DNA of 64,000 nucleotides from Verrucomicrobiales bacterium (GTDB lineage: Bacteria > Verrucomicrobiota > Verrucomicrobiia > Methylacidiphilales > JAAUTS01). The translations under genes were made by a program, and so were the position numbers. The stretch's first letter is position 1. Each line of letters starts with the position of its first letter. The DNA lies in contig JAIRPN010000016.1 of assembly GCA_031256975.1 (NCBI GenBank), positions 186,001-250,000 of the forward strand, written 5' to 3'. The notes below the pieces were generated by a model. It ran no database searches and had not been told where the DNA came from. It saw nothing but the letters and a program-made list of their open reading frames with translations. Shown one piece after another: positions 53,342 through 62,221 of this stretch.

Positions 53342-54646
53342 TTAAATTACCGTGCCATCCGGCACGATCGTCCCTTTCGGAATAATCACAATGCCCTCAC
53401 GCACATAATACAGCGTCGAGTCAAAATGGGCGGGCTTGCCTTCGTTGCTAATGACCACGTTCTTGCCGATGCGCGCATTTTTGTCGACGATTGCGCCATG
53501 AATCTTGGTATTGGCGCCTATTCCAATGTGTGGAATCTTGATGTTCATGTCCGCCTTCATGTCGTCGTCGCACTGGTAGAAGTCGGCGCCCATGATGATA
53601 CTGTCCTTGATTTCCACGCCTGCCTCGATGCGGCTGCGAATGCCGATCAGCGAGTGCGTGATATTGGCGTTCGAAATGATGCTGCCCTCGGACAACACCG
53701 CCCTTTCAATGCGGCTCTCAATCACTTTGCTGGCCGGCAGGGTCAGGCGCTGCGAATAGATCGGCGAATTGCCGTCATAGAAGTTGAATTGCGGCACCGG
53801 ATTGGTCAAATCCAAGTTGGCGTCATAGAACGCGCGGATGGTACCGATATCCTCCCAATAGCCCTGGTAGATATAGGAGAAGACTTTCTTGTCCTTGATC
53901 GATTTCGGAATGATGTCGCGGCCGAAGTCCGTGTTGCTCATGTCGAACAAGGCGTCTTCCAGCACCTTGCGGTTGAAAACATAAATACCCATCGACGCCA
54001 GATAAAGATCCCCGGCCTGGTGTCCTGTCAATTGATTGCGCGTTGATTCGCTGATGCGCAAAGAATCAAGCAGCGCATCTTCTTTCGGTTTTTCCACAAA
54101 ACGGGTGATGCGGCGGCTGTCGTCCACCTGCATGATGCCGAAACTCTTGGCCGGATCGCGTGAAACCGGGATGGTCGCCACCGTAATGTCCGCGCCGGTC
54201 TTGACGTGCTGTGCCAGAATCTGCCGGTAATCCATGCGGTACAACTGGTCGCCCGACAGGATCAACACCAAGTCGTGCTGATGGTTGGAAAGATGGCGAA
54301 TGTTCTGCCGCACGGCATCGGCGGTGCCCTGATACCAGCCGGTCATTTCGCTGTTCTGCGTGGCGGCGAGAATATCGATGAAATTGTACGGATAATAATC
54401 GTCAAAGCTGAAGCTTTGGTAAACATGGCGATGCAAGGAAGAGCTTAAATATTGAGTCAGTAAAAATATTCGCTTGAGGCCGGAATTAATGCAAAGGCTG
54501 ATCGGGATGTCCACCAGCCGGTATTTGCCAGCCAGCGGCACCGCGGGCTTCGCGCGTTCCTTGGTCAGAGGAAACAACCGGGTACCTGCGCCACCTCCCA
54601 GGATGACTGAAATGACTCGGCTTGAATCGAAAAAATTTTGTTCCAT
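53342..54646 (-). CDS. glgC: GlgC, glucose-1-phosphate adenylyltransferase
   Basis: 434 residues. It makes ADP-glucose for glycogen synthesis. VILGGGAGTRLFPLTKERAKPAVP is the nucleotide-binding start (about 14-37), YQGTADAVRQN is the substrate region, and a left-handed helix of hexapeptide repeats fills the C-terminus (INIPHIGIGANTKI, KNARIGKNVVIS). Full length. Divergent from glmS. No motif copies lie in it. Confidence 0.95.
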   Translation of the reverse strand: MEQNFFDSSRVISVILGGGAGTRLFPLTKERAKPAVPLAGKYRLVDIPISLCINSGLKRIFLLTQYLSSSLHRHVYQSFSFDDYYPYNFIDILAATQNSEMTGWYQGTADAVRQNIRHLSNHQHDLVLILSGDQLYRMDYRQILAQHVKTGADITVATIPVSRDPAKSFGIMQVDDSRRITRFVEKPKEDALLDSLRISESTRNQLTGHQAGDLYLASMGIYVFNRKVLEDALFDMSNTDFGRDIIPKSIKDKKVFSYIYQGYWEDIGTIRAFYDANLDLTNPVPQFNFYDGNSPIYSQRLTLPASKVIESRIERAVLSEGSIISNANITHSLIGIRSRIEAGVEIKDSIIMGADFYQCDDDMKADMNIKIPHIGIGANTKIHGAIVDKNARIGKNVVISNEGKPAHFDSTLYYVREGIVIIPKGTIVPDGTVI

Positions 54647-54707
54647 ACGAAATAGTCTATTTAATATTTGATGTTATAGGAAACAAGCGTTACAACAAGA
54701 TGTTTTT

Positions 54708-56558
54708 ATGTGCGGAATTATAGCTTACGTTGGCGATCGTGATGTGCAACCTGTCCTGCTGGACGGACTGAGCCGCTTGGAATACCGCGGTTACGATTCT
54801 GCCGGCATAGCCGTTCATAGCGGCAACGGTATCCGCATCCAAAAGCGCGCGGGCCGCATCGCCGAACTGGCCAAAGCGGTGGTCAAAAGCCCCCTGCACT
54901 CGACTTCCGGCATCAGCCACACCCGTTGGGCCACCCACGGAGAACCGACCGACACCAATGCCCATCCGCACCTTGACCAATCCGGCAGGATTGCCCTGGT
55001 TCACAACGGCGTGGTGGAAAACTACCAAACCATCAAACAGGCTCTAACCGAAAAGGGACACGTCTTTCATTCCGCCACCGACACCGAGGTGCTTGCGCAT
55101 CTGGTCGGCGAGCATTACGACAAGTTAAGCTCCCTGCAAGGGGCCAACCGTTTGGTGGCGGCAATCAAGGCGGCTTTGTCCGAAATCGACGGCACCTACG
55201 GCATTGCCGTGATCCATCAGGATTTGCCCAATCTGGTGGTTGGCGCCCGCCGCGGCAGCCCGCTGGTGCTGGGCATTGGCGAAAAAGAACAGTTCCTCAG
55301 CAGCGACGCAGCCGCCCTGTCCCCCTACACGCAAAAGGTGATTTATCTAAAAGATTTCGACATCGTCACCCTGCAGCCCGGCAAATTCGACATCCAGACC
55401 ATCGGCGAACGCGAGGTCTCCTACGAGATCAAGGAACTTGATTTCAAGCCCGAGGCCGCCGAGAAGGGCAAATTTGCCCACTACATGCTGAAGGAAATTT
55501 TTGAACAACCCACCGCTATCAAGAATGCCATGCGCGGCCGCCTGGACAAGGAAACCGGCACCGCACACCTCGGCGGACTAAACCTGACCAACGAACAATT
55601 GCGCGACATCCGCCGCATTATCGTCCTCGGCTGCGGCACCGCGCTGTATTCCGGCATGGTTGGCGAGCAAATGATCGAGACCACCGCGCATCTGCCGGTG
55701 GAAACCGATTTCTCCAGCGAATTCCGCTATCGTAACACTCCATTGGAAAACGACACTCTGTTCTTCGTCGTTAGCCAGTCCGGCGAAACCGCCGACACCC
55801 TCGGCGCGCTCCGCGAGGCCCAACGCAAAGGCCACCGGGTGCTCGGCATCTGCAACAACGTCGGCAGCACCATCGCCCGCGAAAGCGACGGCGGCGTCTA
55901 TATGCACGCCGGGCCGGAAATCGGTGTTGCCGCGACCAAATCCTTCGTCTCCCAAACCACCATCTTTGCCCTGCTCAGCCTGAAGCTCGGCCGCATGCGC
56001 TACCTTTCCGCCGCCAACGGCCATGAAATCATCCACGCCTTGGAACAACTGCCCGCGCAAGTCGAGGCAATCCTGGCGCAAAGTGACTACATCAAAAAAA
56101 TCGCCGAGAAGTACGCCGCCAGCCAAAGCATGTTGTTCTTCGGCCGCCAGGGCAATTACCCGATCGCCTTGGAAGGCGCGTTGAAGATGAAGGAAATCAC
56201 CTACATCCACGCCGAGGGCTATCCGTCATCCGAACTGAAACACGGTGTCATCGCGCTGATTGACAAAAAGACCCCCTCAGTGGTCATCGCCCCGCACGAC
56301 AGCCTGTACGACAAGAACATGAACAGTATCCAGGAGATCAAGGCCCGTTGCGGCCCGGTGATCTGCCTGACCACCAACGGCAACAAGGAAATCGACAGCA
56401 ATGCCGATGACGTGATCAAGATTCCGCAAACCCTCGAATTACTGCAGCCGATTCTCAATGTAGTACCGTTGCAGTTGCTGGCCTATCACACCGCCGTGGC
56501 CTTGGGACGCGACATCGACAAGCCGCGCAATCTGGCCAAGTCAGTGACCGTGGAATAG
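54708..56558 (+). CDS. glmS: GlmS, glutamine:fructose-6-phosphate aminotransferase
   Basis: 616 residues. It makes glucosamine-6-phosphate, the precursor of UDP-GlcNAc used by MurG and MurA. Cys2 of MCGIIAYVG is the glutaminase nucleophile; two SIS domains (about 290-430 and 465-600) hold the isomerase site, with SQSGETADTLGALREA and the C-terminal PRNLAKSVTVE. The leader is only about 60 bp, too short for a glmS ribozyme. No exact motif copies in it. Confidence 0.97.
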   Translation: MCGIIAYVGDRDVQPVLLDGLSRLEYRGYDSAGIAVHSGNGIRIQKRAGRIAELAKAVVKSPLHSTSGISHTRWATHGEPTDTNAHPHLDQSGRIALVHNGVVENYQTIKQALTEKGHVFHSATDTEVLAHLVGEHYDKLSSLQGANRLVAAIKAALSEIDGTYGIAVIHQDLPNLVVGARRGSPLVLGIGEKEQFLSSDAAALSPYTQKVIYLKDFDIVTLQPGKFDIQTIGEREVSYEIKELDFKPEAAEKGKFAHYMLKEIFEQPTAIKNAMRGRLDKETGTAHLGGLNLTNEQLRDIRRIIVLGCGTALYSGMVGEQMIETTAHLPVETDFSSEFRYRNTPLENDTLFFVVSQSGETADTLGALREAQRKGHRVLGICNNVGSTIARESDGGVYMHAGPEIGVAATKSFVSQTTIFALLSLKLGRMRYLSAANGHEIIHALEQLPAQVEAILAQSDYIKKIAEKYAASQSMLFFGRQGNYPIALEGALKMKEITYIHAEGYPSSELKHGVIALIDKKTPSVVIAPHDSLYDKNMNSIQEIKARCGPVICLTTNGNKEIDSNADDVIKIPQTLELLQPILNVVPLQLLAYHTAVALGRDIDKPRNLAKSVTVE

Positions 56559-56574
56559 TTCGCCATTGGCGGCG

Positions 56575-57603
56575 TTACTGTTTCTTGACCACCAAAGTTC
56601 CGTCAGTTTCCTTGGTCAATTCCTTGGCAAATTTCATGCCGTTTTTCTTCGGGTCACCGGAAAAATTCTGCGCAATGACTTTGATGCTGCGATTTTTCAC
56701 GTCAGACAGCACTTTCTTGGCCGCGTTATCCTGAATCGCATCGTCAAAATCCGCGAACCAATAAATCGTATCAACCTGGTGCTTGTACAACTCCTTGAAG
56801 GCGTACTGTGTCACTCCGGTATCGCCGCCATAAATACAATAAACATTCCCTCGGGCTTTCAATTCATCGAACAATCTTTCATACTTAGAGCCGCGGGTCT
56901 TCGCCCAATTGATCTGCGCCAGGCTGGTACGTCCCCATTGCTGGTACTCCGGCCCGTCCTTTTTCAACCGGGAATCCTTCACCGGATCCGGCACTGCCGT
57001 GGTATAATCCAGTATCTTGGGAGCCGGGGTACCATCGACCATGCCGCAGCCCATTGCCAAAATAATAACCGCGTCAGGAAAATTCTTTTGAACATCCGCC
57101 AATACCGGCAACAGATAAGGATGAGCCGACCCCGAAACATCAATAATCACCCCGAGTTTTTTCGCAGCAACCTCGGTGCCAAAAATTTTACCGACCGTCA
57201 ATTTGGCCACTTCCGCCGACACCTTGGAACCACTGCCTGCCTGTTGCCCTCCCGCTATCGGCGCTCCTGGCACATAAACCCCGACCGACGGGGGCATGAC
57301 AAAACTGTTATTGACCGCGACACTCGTCACCAAATCATCAGGCATTCCGGTTTGAGTCGGTGCTTGCGTAGTCTCGACAGGGTCGGAAGAGGGGGTGGGT
57401 TCCGGTGTGTCCTCGGGTTCTGGCGGCGGTGGTTCGGTCACCTGTTCGCTGGTGTAATTCCCATCAACCGGTTGCGGCGGCAGCTTCGGCGACACAGCCT
57501 GGATAATCACCCAGCTTCCGACCAAAAAGAACAAGCAAACGTGAAGCAATACCGATAACCCAAAAGTTCCGATTGAAACCTTACGCCAAGATTTGATTGC
57601 CAT
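56575..57603 (-). CDS. Inner-membrane TolA/TonB-like anchor with C-terminal vWA-like domain
   Basis: 342 residues. One membrane helix (about 13-37), a Pro/Glu/Thr-rich linker (about 45-90, PPPPEPEDTPEPTPS) like those of TonB/TolA, then from about 148 a von Willebrand A-like domain beginning GVIIDVSGSAH (DxSGS metal site, 155-159) with later VYCIYGGDTGVTQYAF and IYWFADFDDAI. The combination suggests a periplasm-spanning protein that binds a ligand or partner. Convergent with glmS. Confidence 0.7.
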   Translation of the reverse strand: MAIKSWRKVSIGTFGLSVLLHVCLFFLVGSWVIIQAVSPKLPPQPVDGNYTSEQVTEPPPPEPEDTPEPTPSSDPVETTQAPTQTGMPDDLVTSVAVNNSFVMPPSVGVYVPGAPIAGGQQAGSGSKVSAEVAKLTVGKIFGTEVAAKKLGVIIDVSGSAHPYLLPVLADVQKNFPDAVIILAMGCGMVDGTPAPKILDYTTAVPDPVKDSRLKKDGPEYQQWGRTSLAQINWAKTRGSKYERLFDELKARGNVYCIYGGDTGVTQYAFKELYKHQVDTIYWFADFDDAIQDNAAKKVLSDVKNRSIKVIAQNFSGDPKKNGMKFAKELTKETDGTLVVKKQ

Positions 57604-57683
57604 TATTTAAGCTTAGTCCGCAGGCGGGTACTTTCCAATCCGAAAAAATTGTCGATTGGTGATCGTTAATGGTCAAAAACCAA

Positions 57684-58073
57684 TCATCCCGCCTTGCCCA
57701 GCACAAAGCACAGCACCAGCAAGGCCAGCACAACTGCGGTAATGACCGTGTAAACCCGGTCCTTTTCCCGCGCAAACAGCACCAGCGAGGTCGCCACCCG
57801 CAGCACCGGCGTGGCGATCAAAATCAACAGACCGATCACCAGAATTCCGGAGCCATTTAAATGCAGCCAGTTTTGGAATATGTTCTGTGTTCCCGGCGCG
57901 GTCAATTCCTGCAAATGCCCGGGCGACGAAGAATACTCGGGGCGGAACAAAAAATTCAGCACGCAACCCGCGGCGATCAGGATCAGGCTGGTCCAAACCC
58001 CGATCCGCAGGGTGTTGCTGATAATCAATTCGGTCTGATAATGACGGCTGGCGTCGTGTTTCTCCGCGTTCAT
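57684..58073 (-). CDS. DUF1634 membrane protein
   Basis: 129 residues, three membrane helices (about 24-43, 73-96, 107-126). TLRIGVWTSLILIAAGCVLN and GILVIGLLILIATPVLRVATS match the DUF1634 pattern. The family is often encoded beside TSUP exporters, as here (4-bp overlap), and may be their accessory subunit. Confidence 0.8.
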   Translation of the reverse strand: MNAEKHDASRHYQTELIISNTLRIGVWTSLILIAAGCVLNFLFRPEYSSSPGHLQELTAPGTQNIFQNWLHLNGSGILVIGLLILIATPVLRVATSLVLFAREKDRVYTVITAVVLALLVLCFVLGKAG

Positions 58074-58903
58074 TTGATCCCCTTCACAAACATCTGGATC
58101 GCCGTTAGCGACAGAATGATCACGAAAATAATTCTCAGTACGTTGCCATGAATGTGGTTCATCACCTGCGCCCCGGTCTTGGCGCCGAACAATACGCCGA
58201 TCGCCACCGGAGCCACCACGAACGGCTGCACGTCGCCGCGCATGAAATACACCGCCGCGCCCGACGCTGCCGTCACGCCGATCATGAAATTGCTGGTCGC
58301 CGTGCAGGCCTTGATCGGGATGCCCATGAACAAATTCATCACCGGCACCTTCAACACCCCGCCGCCGATTCCCAACAAACCGCTGGCCAAGCCCGCCAGG
58401 CCGCTAACGGCAAAACCCAGCACCGGCCGGGTCACGCGATAACCCACCTCTTGTTTCAATGCCTTGTCATAGTAGGCGCCATGCAGATTCAAACGATCCG
58501 CCAACGGACTCGGCGGCAGCTCACGGTTAGCGGCCTTCCGTTTCTGCGACATGTTGCCCGCCGTATAAGCCATCAGCAACGCGAACAGGATGTACAATGC
58601 CTTGGGACTGACATAAGCCGCTAACAGCGCGCCGCCCAATGCACCGGCCACCGTCGCCACTTCCAGCAACATGCCGAGCCGCATGTTGGCGACTTTGTCA
58701 CGTACATAAGTCGATGCCGCGCCGGTCGAGGTCGCCACCACCGCGACAATGGATGCCGCAATCGCGTTATGAATATCAATGCCGAAAATCAGCGTTAGCG
58801 CCGGAACCACGATGATCCCGCCACCCACACCGACCAAGGAACCCAGCAGCCCGGCCGAATAGGAAATCAACAGTACCAGGAAAAAGAAAATCAGCGGTGT
58901 CAT
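58070..58903 (-). CDS. TSUP (TauE/SafE) sulfite/organosulfonate exporter
   Basis: 277 residues, about eight membrane helices in two repeats. The duplicated glycine-rich motif is visible (GSLVGVGGGIIVVPAL near residue 21 and ASGLLGIGGGVLKVPVM near 170). TSUP carriers export sulfite, sulfonates or thiosulfate. Coupled to DUF1634 and 35 bp after proA. Five dispersed-motif copies lie in it. Confidence 0.9.
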   Translation of the reverse strand: MTPLIFFFLVLLISYSAGLLGSLVGVGGGIIVVPALTLIFGIDIHNAIAASIVAVVATSTGAASTYVRDKVANMRLGMLLEVATVAGALGGALLAAYVSPKALYILFALLMAYTAGNMSQKRKAANRELPPSPLADRLNLHGAYYDKALKQEVGYRVTRPVLGFAVSGLAGLASGLLGIGGGVLKVPVMNLFMGIPIKACTATSNFMIGVTAASGAAVYFMRGDVQPFVVAPVAIGVLFGAKTGAQVMNHIHGNVLRIIFVIILSLTAIQMFVKGIK

Positions 58904-58938
58904 CAGTTGCTTTCCAAGCCAACCTCGCGGTTAGCGTC

Positions 58939-60204
58939 TTATCCGCGTATCTGCCCGTTGCCACGACCGACATACTTGTAACTGGTCAGTTCCTCGAGCG
59001 CCATCGGCCCGCGAGCGTGCAACTTGTCCGTGCTGATGCCGATCTCGGCGCCAAAGCCGAACTCGCCACCGTCATTGAAACGCGTCGAGGCATTCCAGAA
59101 CACCGCGGCGGAATCCACCCGGCGCAGGAATTCATTCGCAACCGTTTCGTCGTTGGTGACAATCGTGTCGGTGTGGTGTGAACCGTATTTTTCAATATGC
59201 TCCACCGCCGCCGAAAGATCATCGACCACGCTAACGGCCAAAATCAAATCCAGATATTCGGTGACCCAATCCACAGGTTCCTCAAGCTTCTCGCCCAAGG
59301 CTTCACTCGCGGCCTGATCGCCAAACAATTTGACGCCTTTTTCACGCAGTGACTTCGCGATTAGCGGCAGGAATTGTTTCGCAATCGCCTTGTCCACCAG
59401 CAGGGTTTCCATCGCGTTGCACACGCCGGGGCGCTGGCACTTGGCATTGAGAATGATTTTCTCCGCCATCGCCAGATTGGCATTAGCGTGCACATACACA
59501 TGGCAAACCCCATGGTAATGCTTCAACACCGGCATGCGCGCGTGCGTCACCACCGTCTCGACCAAACCATGCCCGCCACGGGGAATAATCAGGTCAATGT
59601 ATTTGTCCATCGCGCACAAAATCGGAATCGCCTCGCGGTCGGTGACCGGCACCAGACTCACCACATCCTTGGGAAATCCGGCGCTAACGGCAGCCTTACC
59701 GACGATCTCCACCAGCGCCTTGTTGCTGTGAATCGCCTCCTTGCCACCGCGCAAGATCGTCGCATTGCCGGTCTTCAGGCACAGCACACTGGCGTCAATG
59801 GTCACGTTGGGCCGCGACTCGTAAATAATCCCGATCACCCCGATCGGCACGCGCACTTTCTGCAAATGCAAACCATTCGGACGGGTCCAGTCCTTCAAGA
59901 CTTTGTCCGCATCATCCAGCGGATCCGCTAATGACGAAACTTCGCGCACGCCTTTTGCCATCGCGGCGATGCGCTTGGGATTCAATTCCAAACGGTCCAA
60001 CATCGCCGCGGAAAGTCCGGCCTGTTTGCCTTGCTCCAAATCCTGGCGGTTGGCGGCAATGATCGTTTCCTGTTCCTTTTCCAAGGCATCGGCAATCGCC
60101 AGCAACAGCCGGTTCTTCTCCGCCGTGCCGCTAACGGCGAGCGCCCTCGCCGCCTGACGCGCCGCGGGCCCCAACGCCTCAATCTGTGTCTTTAAATCAC
60201 TCAT
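58939..60204 (-). CDS. proA: ProA, glutamate-5-semialdehyde dehydrogenase
   Basis: 421 residues. It reduces glutamyl phosphate with NADPH for proline synthesis. VRVPIGVIGIIYESRPNVTIDASVLCLKTGNA, the active-site Cys region CQRPGVCNAMETLLV and GADIGISTDKLHARGPM are characteristic. Overlaps proB by 4 bp. Six motif copies fall in it (encoding ANL, SSLAD and similar). Confidence 0.96.
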   Translation of the reverse strand: MSDLKTQIEALGPAARQAARALAVSGTAEKNRLLLAIADALEKEQETIIAANRQDLEQGKQAGLSAAMLDRLELNPKRIAAMAKGVREVSSLADPLDDADKVLKDWTRPNGLHLQKVRVPIGVIGIIYESRPNVTIDASVLCLKTGNATILRGGKEAIHSNKALVEIVGKAAVSAGFPKDVVSLVPVTDREAIPILCAMDKYIDLIIPRGGHGLVETVVTHARMPVLKHYHGVCHVYVHANANLAMAEKIILNAKCQRPGVCNAMETLLVDKAIAKQFLPLIAKSLREKGVKLFGDQAASEALGEKLEEPVDWVTEYLDLILAVSVVDDLSAAVEHIEKYGSHHTDTIVTNDETVANEFLRRVDSAAVFWNASTRFNDGGEFGFGAEIGISTDKLHARGPMALEELTSYKYVGRGNGQIRG

Positions 60205-60983
60205 GTCTCGAACCAGGTTCCCACCGCTTTCTTCTGGTGGATCTTTAACAAAATATCCTTTTCACGGCCCGACGCAATGACCATCGGGATTTTTGCCTCC
60301 AGCATGCGCCTGGCGGTTTCCAGCTTGGAAATCATGCCGCCAACCGAGCGCTCGCTCTGGCTTTTGCCCGCGTAACTTAGAATCTTCTCGTCCACTTCAC
60401 GCACACGACGCACCAAAGTGCCGGTGCCGTCTGGTTTGGTCTTCAGTCCGGCAATATCGGACAAAATAATCAGCCGCTGTGCCTTCGCTAATGACGAAAC
60501 ATGCGCCGACAGCTTGTCGTTGTCGCCAAAGCGGTTCAACATTTCCAATTCCTCGAACGACAACGCGTCGTTCTCGTTGAAGATCGGCACCGCGTTGCCC
60601 AGACTGATCAGCCGGGCCAACGTCGCCTGCAAATTGGCGCAAACCTTGCGGCTGTCGATGTCCCAACTGGTCACCAGAATCTGCGCGGCGTGCATGTCGT
60701 ATTTCTTGAACGCCTTGGCATAGGCTTCCATCAATTTGGGCTGGCCGATGGTGGCACAGGCCTGCAAACCCTGGCGGTCGGCCGGCCGCTTCTTCAACCC
60801 CATCACCGACATCCCGGCGCTGATGGCGCCGGACGACACCATGATCACCGCGCAGCCCTTGCGGCGCAAGGCATGGACCTGCCGGGCATAATCCTGGATC
60901 AGCACACGGTTCACGCCGCCGCTGTTGGTCAGCAAATTGCTGCCGACCTTGACAACCCAAAGGGTCTTAGGGGTATTGGTCAT
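60201..60983 (-). CDS. proB: ProB, glutamate 5-kinase lacking the PUA domain
   Basis: 260 residues. It phosphorylates glutamate. WVVKVGSNLLT, VSSGAISAGM, FNENDALS and SVGGMISKLETARRM are the kinase motifs. The enzyme ends at about the kinase domain boundary; E. coli ProB has about 100 more residues forming a PUA domain. The short form also occurs naturally. Feeds ProA by a 4-bp overlap. Confidence 0.94.
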   Translation of the reverse strand: MTNTPKTLWVVKVGSNLLTNSGGVNRVLIQDYARQVHALRRKGCAVIMVSSGAISAGMSVMGLKKRPADRQGLQACATIGQPKLMEAYAKAFKKYDMHAAQILVTSWDIDSRKVCANLQATLARLISLGNAVPIFNENDALSFEELEMLNRFGDNDKLSAHVSSLAKAQRLIILSDIAGLKTKPDGTGTLVRRVREVDEKILSYAGKSQSERSVGGMISKLETARRMLEAKIPMVIASGREKDILLKIHQKKAVGTWFET

Positions 60984-61029
60984 AAACCGGTCACGTTACC
61001 AGAAAGGCAACGCTTGGGGGAGAAAAAAC

Positions 61030-61055
61030 TAAACGGTAAAAAGGCCGTCAACGGC
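61030..61055 (-). terminator. Weak candidate terminator of the 112-residue protein gene
   Basis: On the minus strand GCCG-TTGA-CGGC (61055-61044) is followed by a short T-run (61041-61037). The stem is only 4-5 bp, so the call is tentative. Confidence 0.35.
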
Positions 61056-61058
61056 GGT

Positions 61059-61397
61059 TTATTCGGGCCAGTCCTTGGCGACCATCTGCTTGGCCACATT
61101 AATGCCGCGGAACAGCGAACGCAGGCGGTTGACCAAGCCCCACACATGGGAAACCTGTTCGACGATTCCGGCAAAACGAACTTTCTTGCGCAACACCAGC
61201 GAGACCAAAATACCCGCCAAGGGCGCCGCCACCAGCAGGCTCGGCTTGAAACGGAACATCAGCGCGGAGCCGCTTTCCAGCCAGTGCAGGCGGGCCTCGA
61301 TCTGCTTCCAGTCGCGCAGGAACATCTCGCGCTGGGCGTCACAGACTCCCAGCAGGCGGATCTTGCGCTTGCGCAGCTCCTTTACTTCCCTAAGCAT
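61059..61397 (-). CDS. Small membrane protein, YqjK-like position, function unknown
   Basis: 112 residues. A basic, charged N-terminal half (about 1-45), one or two hydrophobic segments (about 53-70), and an amphipathic end. Overlaps the YqjE-like gene by 16 bp. In gamma-proteobacteria YqjD-YqjE-YqjK form an operon; this gene has the YqjK position but only general resemblance. Confidence 0.6.
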   Translation of the reverse strand: MLREVKELRKRKIRLLGVCDAQREMFLRDWKQIEARLHWLESGSALMFRFKPSLLVAAPLAGILVSLVLRKKVRFAGIVEQVSHVWGLVNRLRSLFRGINVAKQMVAKDWPE

Positions 61398-61768
61398 TCG
61401 CGGTCCTTCTTGAGCTGGTTGATCGTCTCCTCGAACGGCCTGGCCTTGCCGTTCAGGGTCTTGCGCAGAAAACAGCCGGCAACCACGGTGCCGGCCAGAT
61501 AAATGCCGCTCAGGATGGCCAGGATCATGATGCGGTTGTCGTCATTCCAAAACAGCACCACCAGCAACAGGGTCAGTAAAATCAGCGCGATCGCCCCCAG
61601 CACTGCGGCAATCACGGTCCAGATCAACAGCTGCATGATGCGCAGTTTCTCTTCCTGCAACTCGGTGACAAACAAGTCGCCACGGGTTTCCAGAACGCCG
61701 ATGAAATTGGTCGCCAGCCGTTTCAGCGACGTGAAGATGCCCGCCTGTCCTGAGGTGAATTCTGACAT
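61382..61768 (-). CDS. YqjE/phage-holin-like membrane protein
   Basis: 128 residues from the ATG at 61768 (MSEFTSGQAGIFTSLKRL). Two long hydrophobic helices (about 48-72 and 82-104) flanked by charged parts, with LETRGDLFVTELQEEKLRI before the first helix, as in YqjE/Phage_holin_3_6 proteins. Found in stress-linked operons with YqjD. A Met two codons upstream is also possible. Confidence 0.8.
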   Translation of the reverse strand: MSEFTSGQAGIFTSLKRLATNFIGVLETRGDLFVTELQEEKLRIMQLLIWTVIAAVLGAIALILLTLLLVVLFWNDDNRIMILAILSGIYLAGTVVAGCFLRKTLNGKARPFEETINQLKKDRECLGK

Positions 61769-61780
61769 AATCAAAAAAAC

Positions 61781-62092
61781 TTATTTATTGCGATTGCTGA
61801 CCAAAATGCCGATGAGCAGCCCCACGCCGAAGGCGATGCCGATGGCCTCGTACGGATGATCGCGGATCACGCGGTCGGTTTGCTTGGCGCCTTCGATGGC
61901 TTTTTCCCGAACCACGCCCTCAATCTGCTTCAAGCGCTCACGCGCGGCGAGCACCTTGTCGGACAATTTGCTGCGCGCCTCGCCAGCCTTGCCGCCCATG
62001 TCATCGGCGGTGGCATGAATGAAAGCTTCGGCATCGGAAATCACATCTTTAACGTCTTCCACCAATTTTTCTTTTGTAACGGCTTCGCTCAT
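61781..62092 (-). CDS. YqjD/ElaB (DUF883) ribosome-binding-type inner-membrane protein
   Basis: 103 residues from the ATG at 62092. A charged helical N-part (about 1-75) and a C-terminal helix with the DUF883 signature RDHPYEAIGIAFGVGLLIGILVSNR. In E. coli YqjD/ElaB tether ribosomes to the membrane in stationary phase. First of the three-gene YqjD-YqjE-YqjK-like set. Confidence 0.88.
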   Translation of the reverse strand: MSEAVTKEKLVEDVKDVISDAEAFIHATADDMGGKAGEARSKLSDKVLAARERLKQIEGVVREKAIEGAKQTDRVIRDHPYEAIGIAFGVGLLIGILVSNRNK

Positions 62093-62221
62093 GGGGTTAT
62101 TGCAACAAAAAAACGCTCCCGGCGCAACCATTAACACTGCGGGCCATGTCTGCTGCGAAGGAGAGATTCTTCGATAAGGCAAGCCGATTGATGCAAACTT
62201 CCGCCTGATAAGGCATGAAGC

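Noticed and set aside
54660-54707. glmS ribozyme/riboswitch upstream of glmS
   Set aside because: The leader is only about 60 bp and shows no matching structure; the element needs about 150 bases or more.
56559-56580. Palindrome CGCCATTGGCG after the glmS stop
   Set aside because: A variant of the dispersed motif rather than an exact copy, and no T-run follows; not convincing as a terminator.
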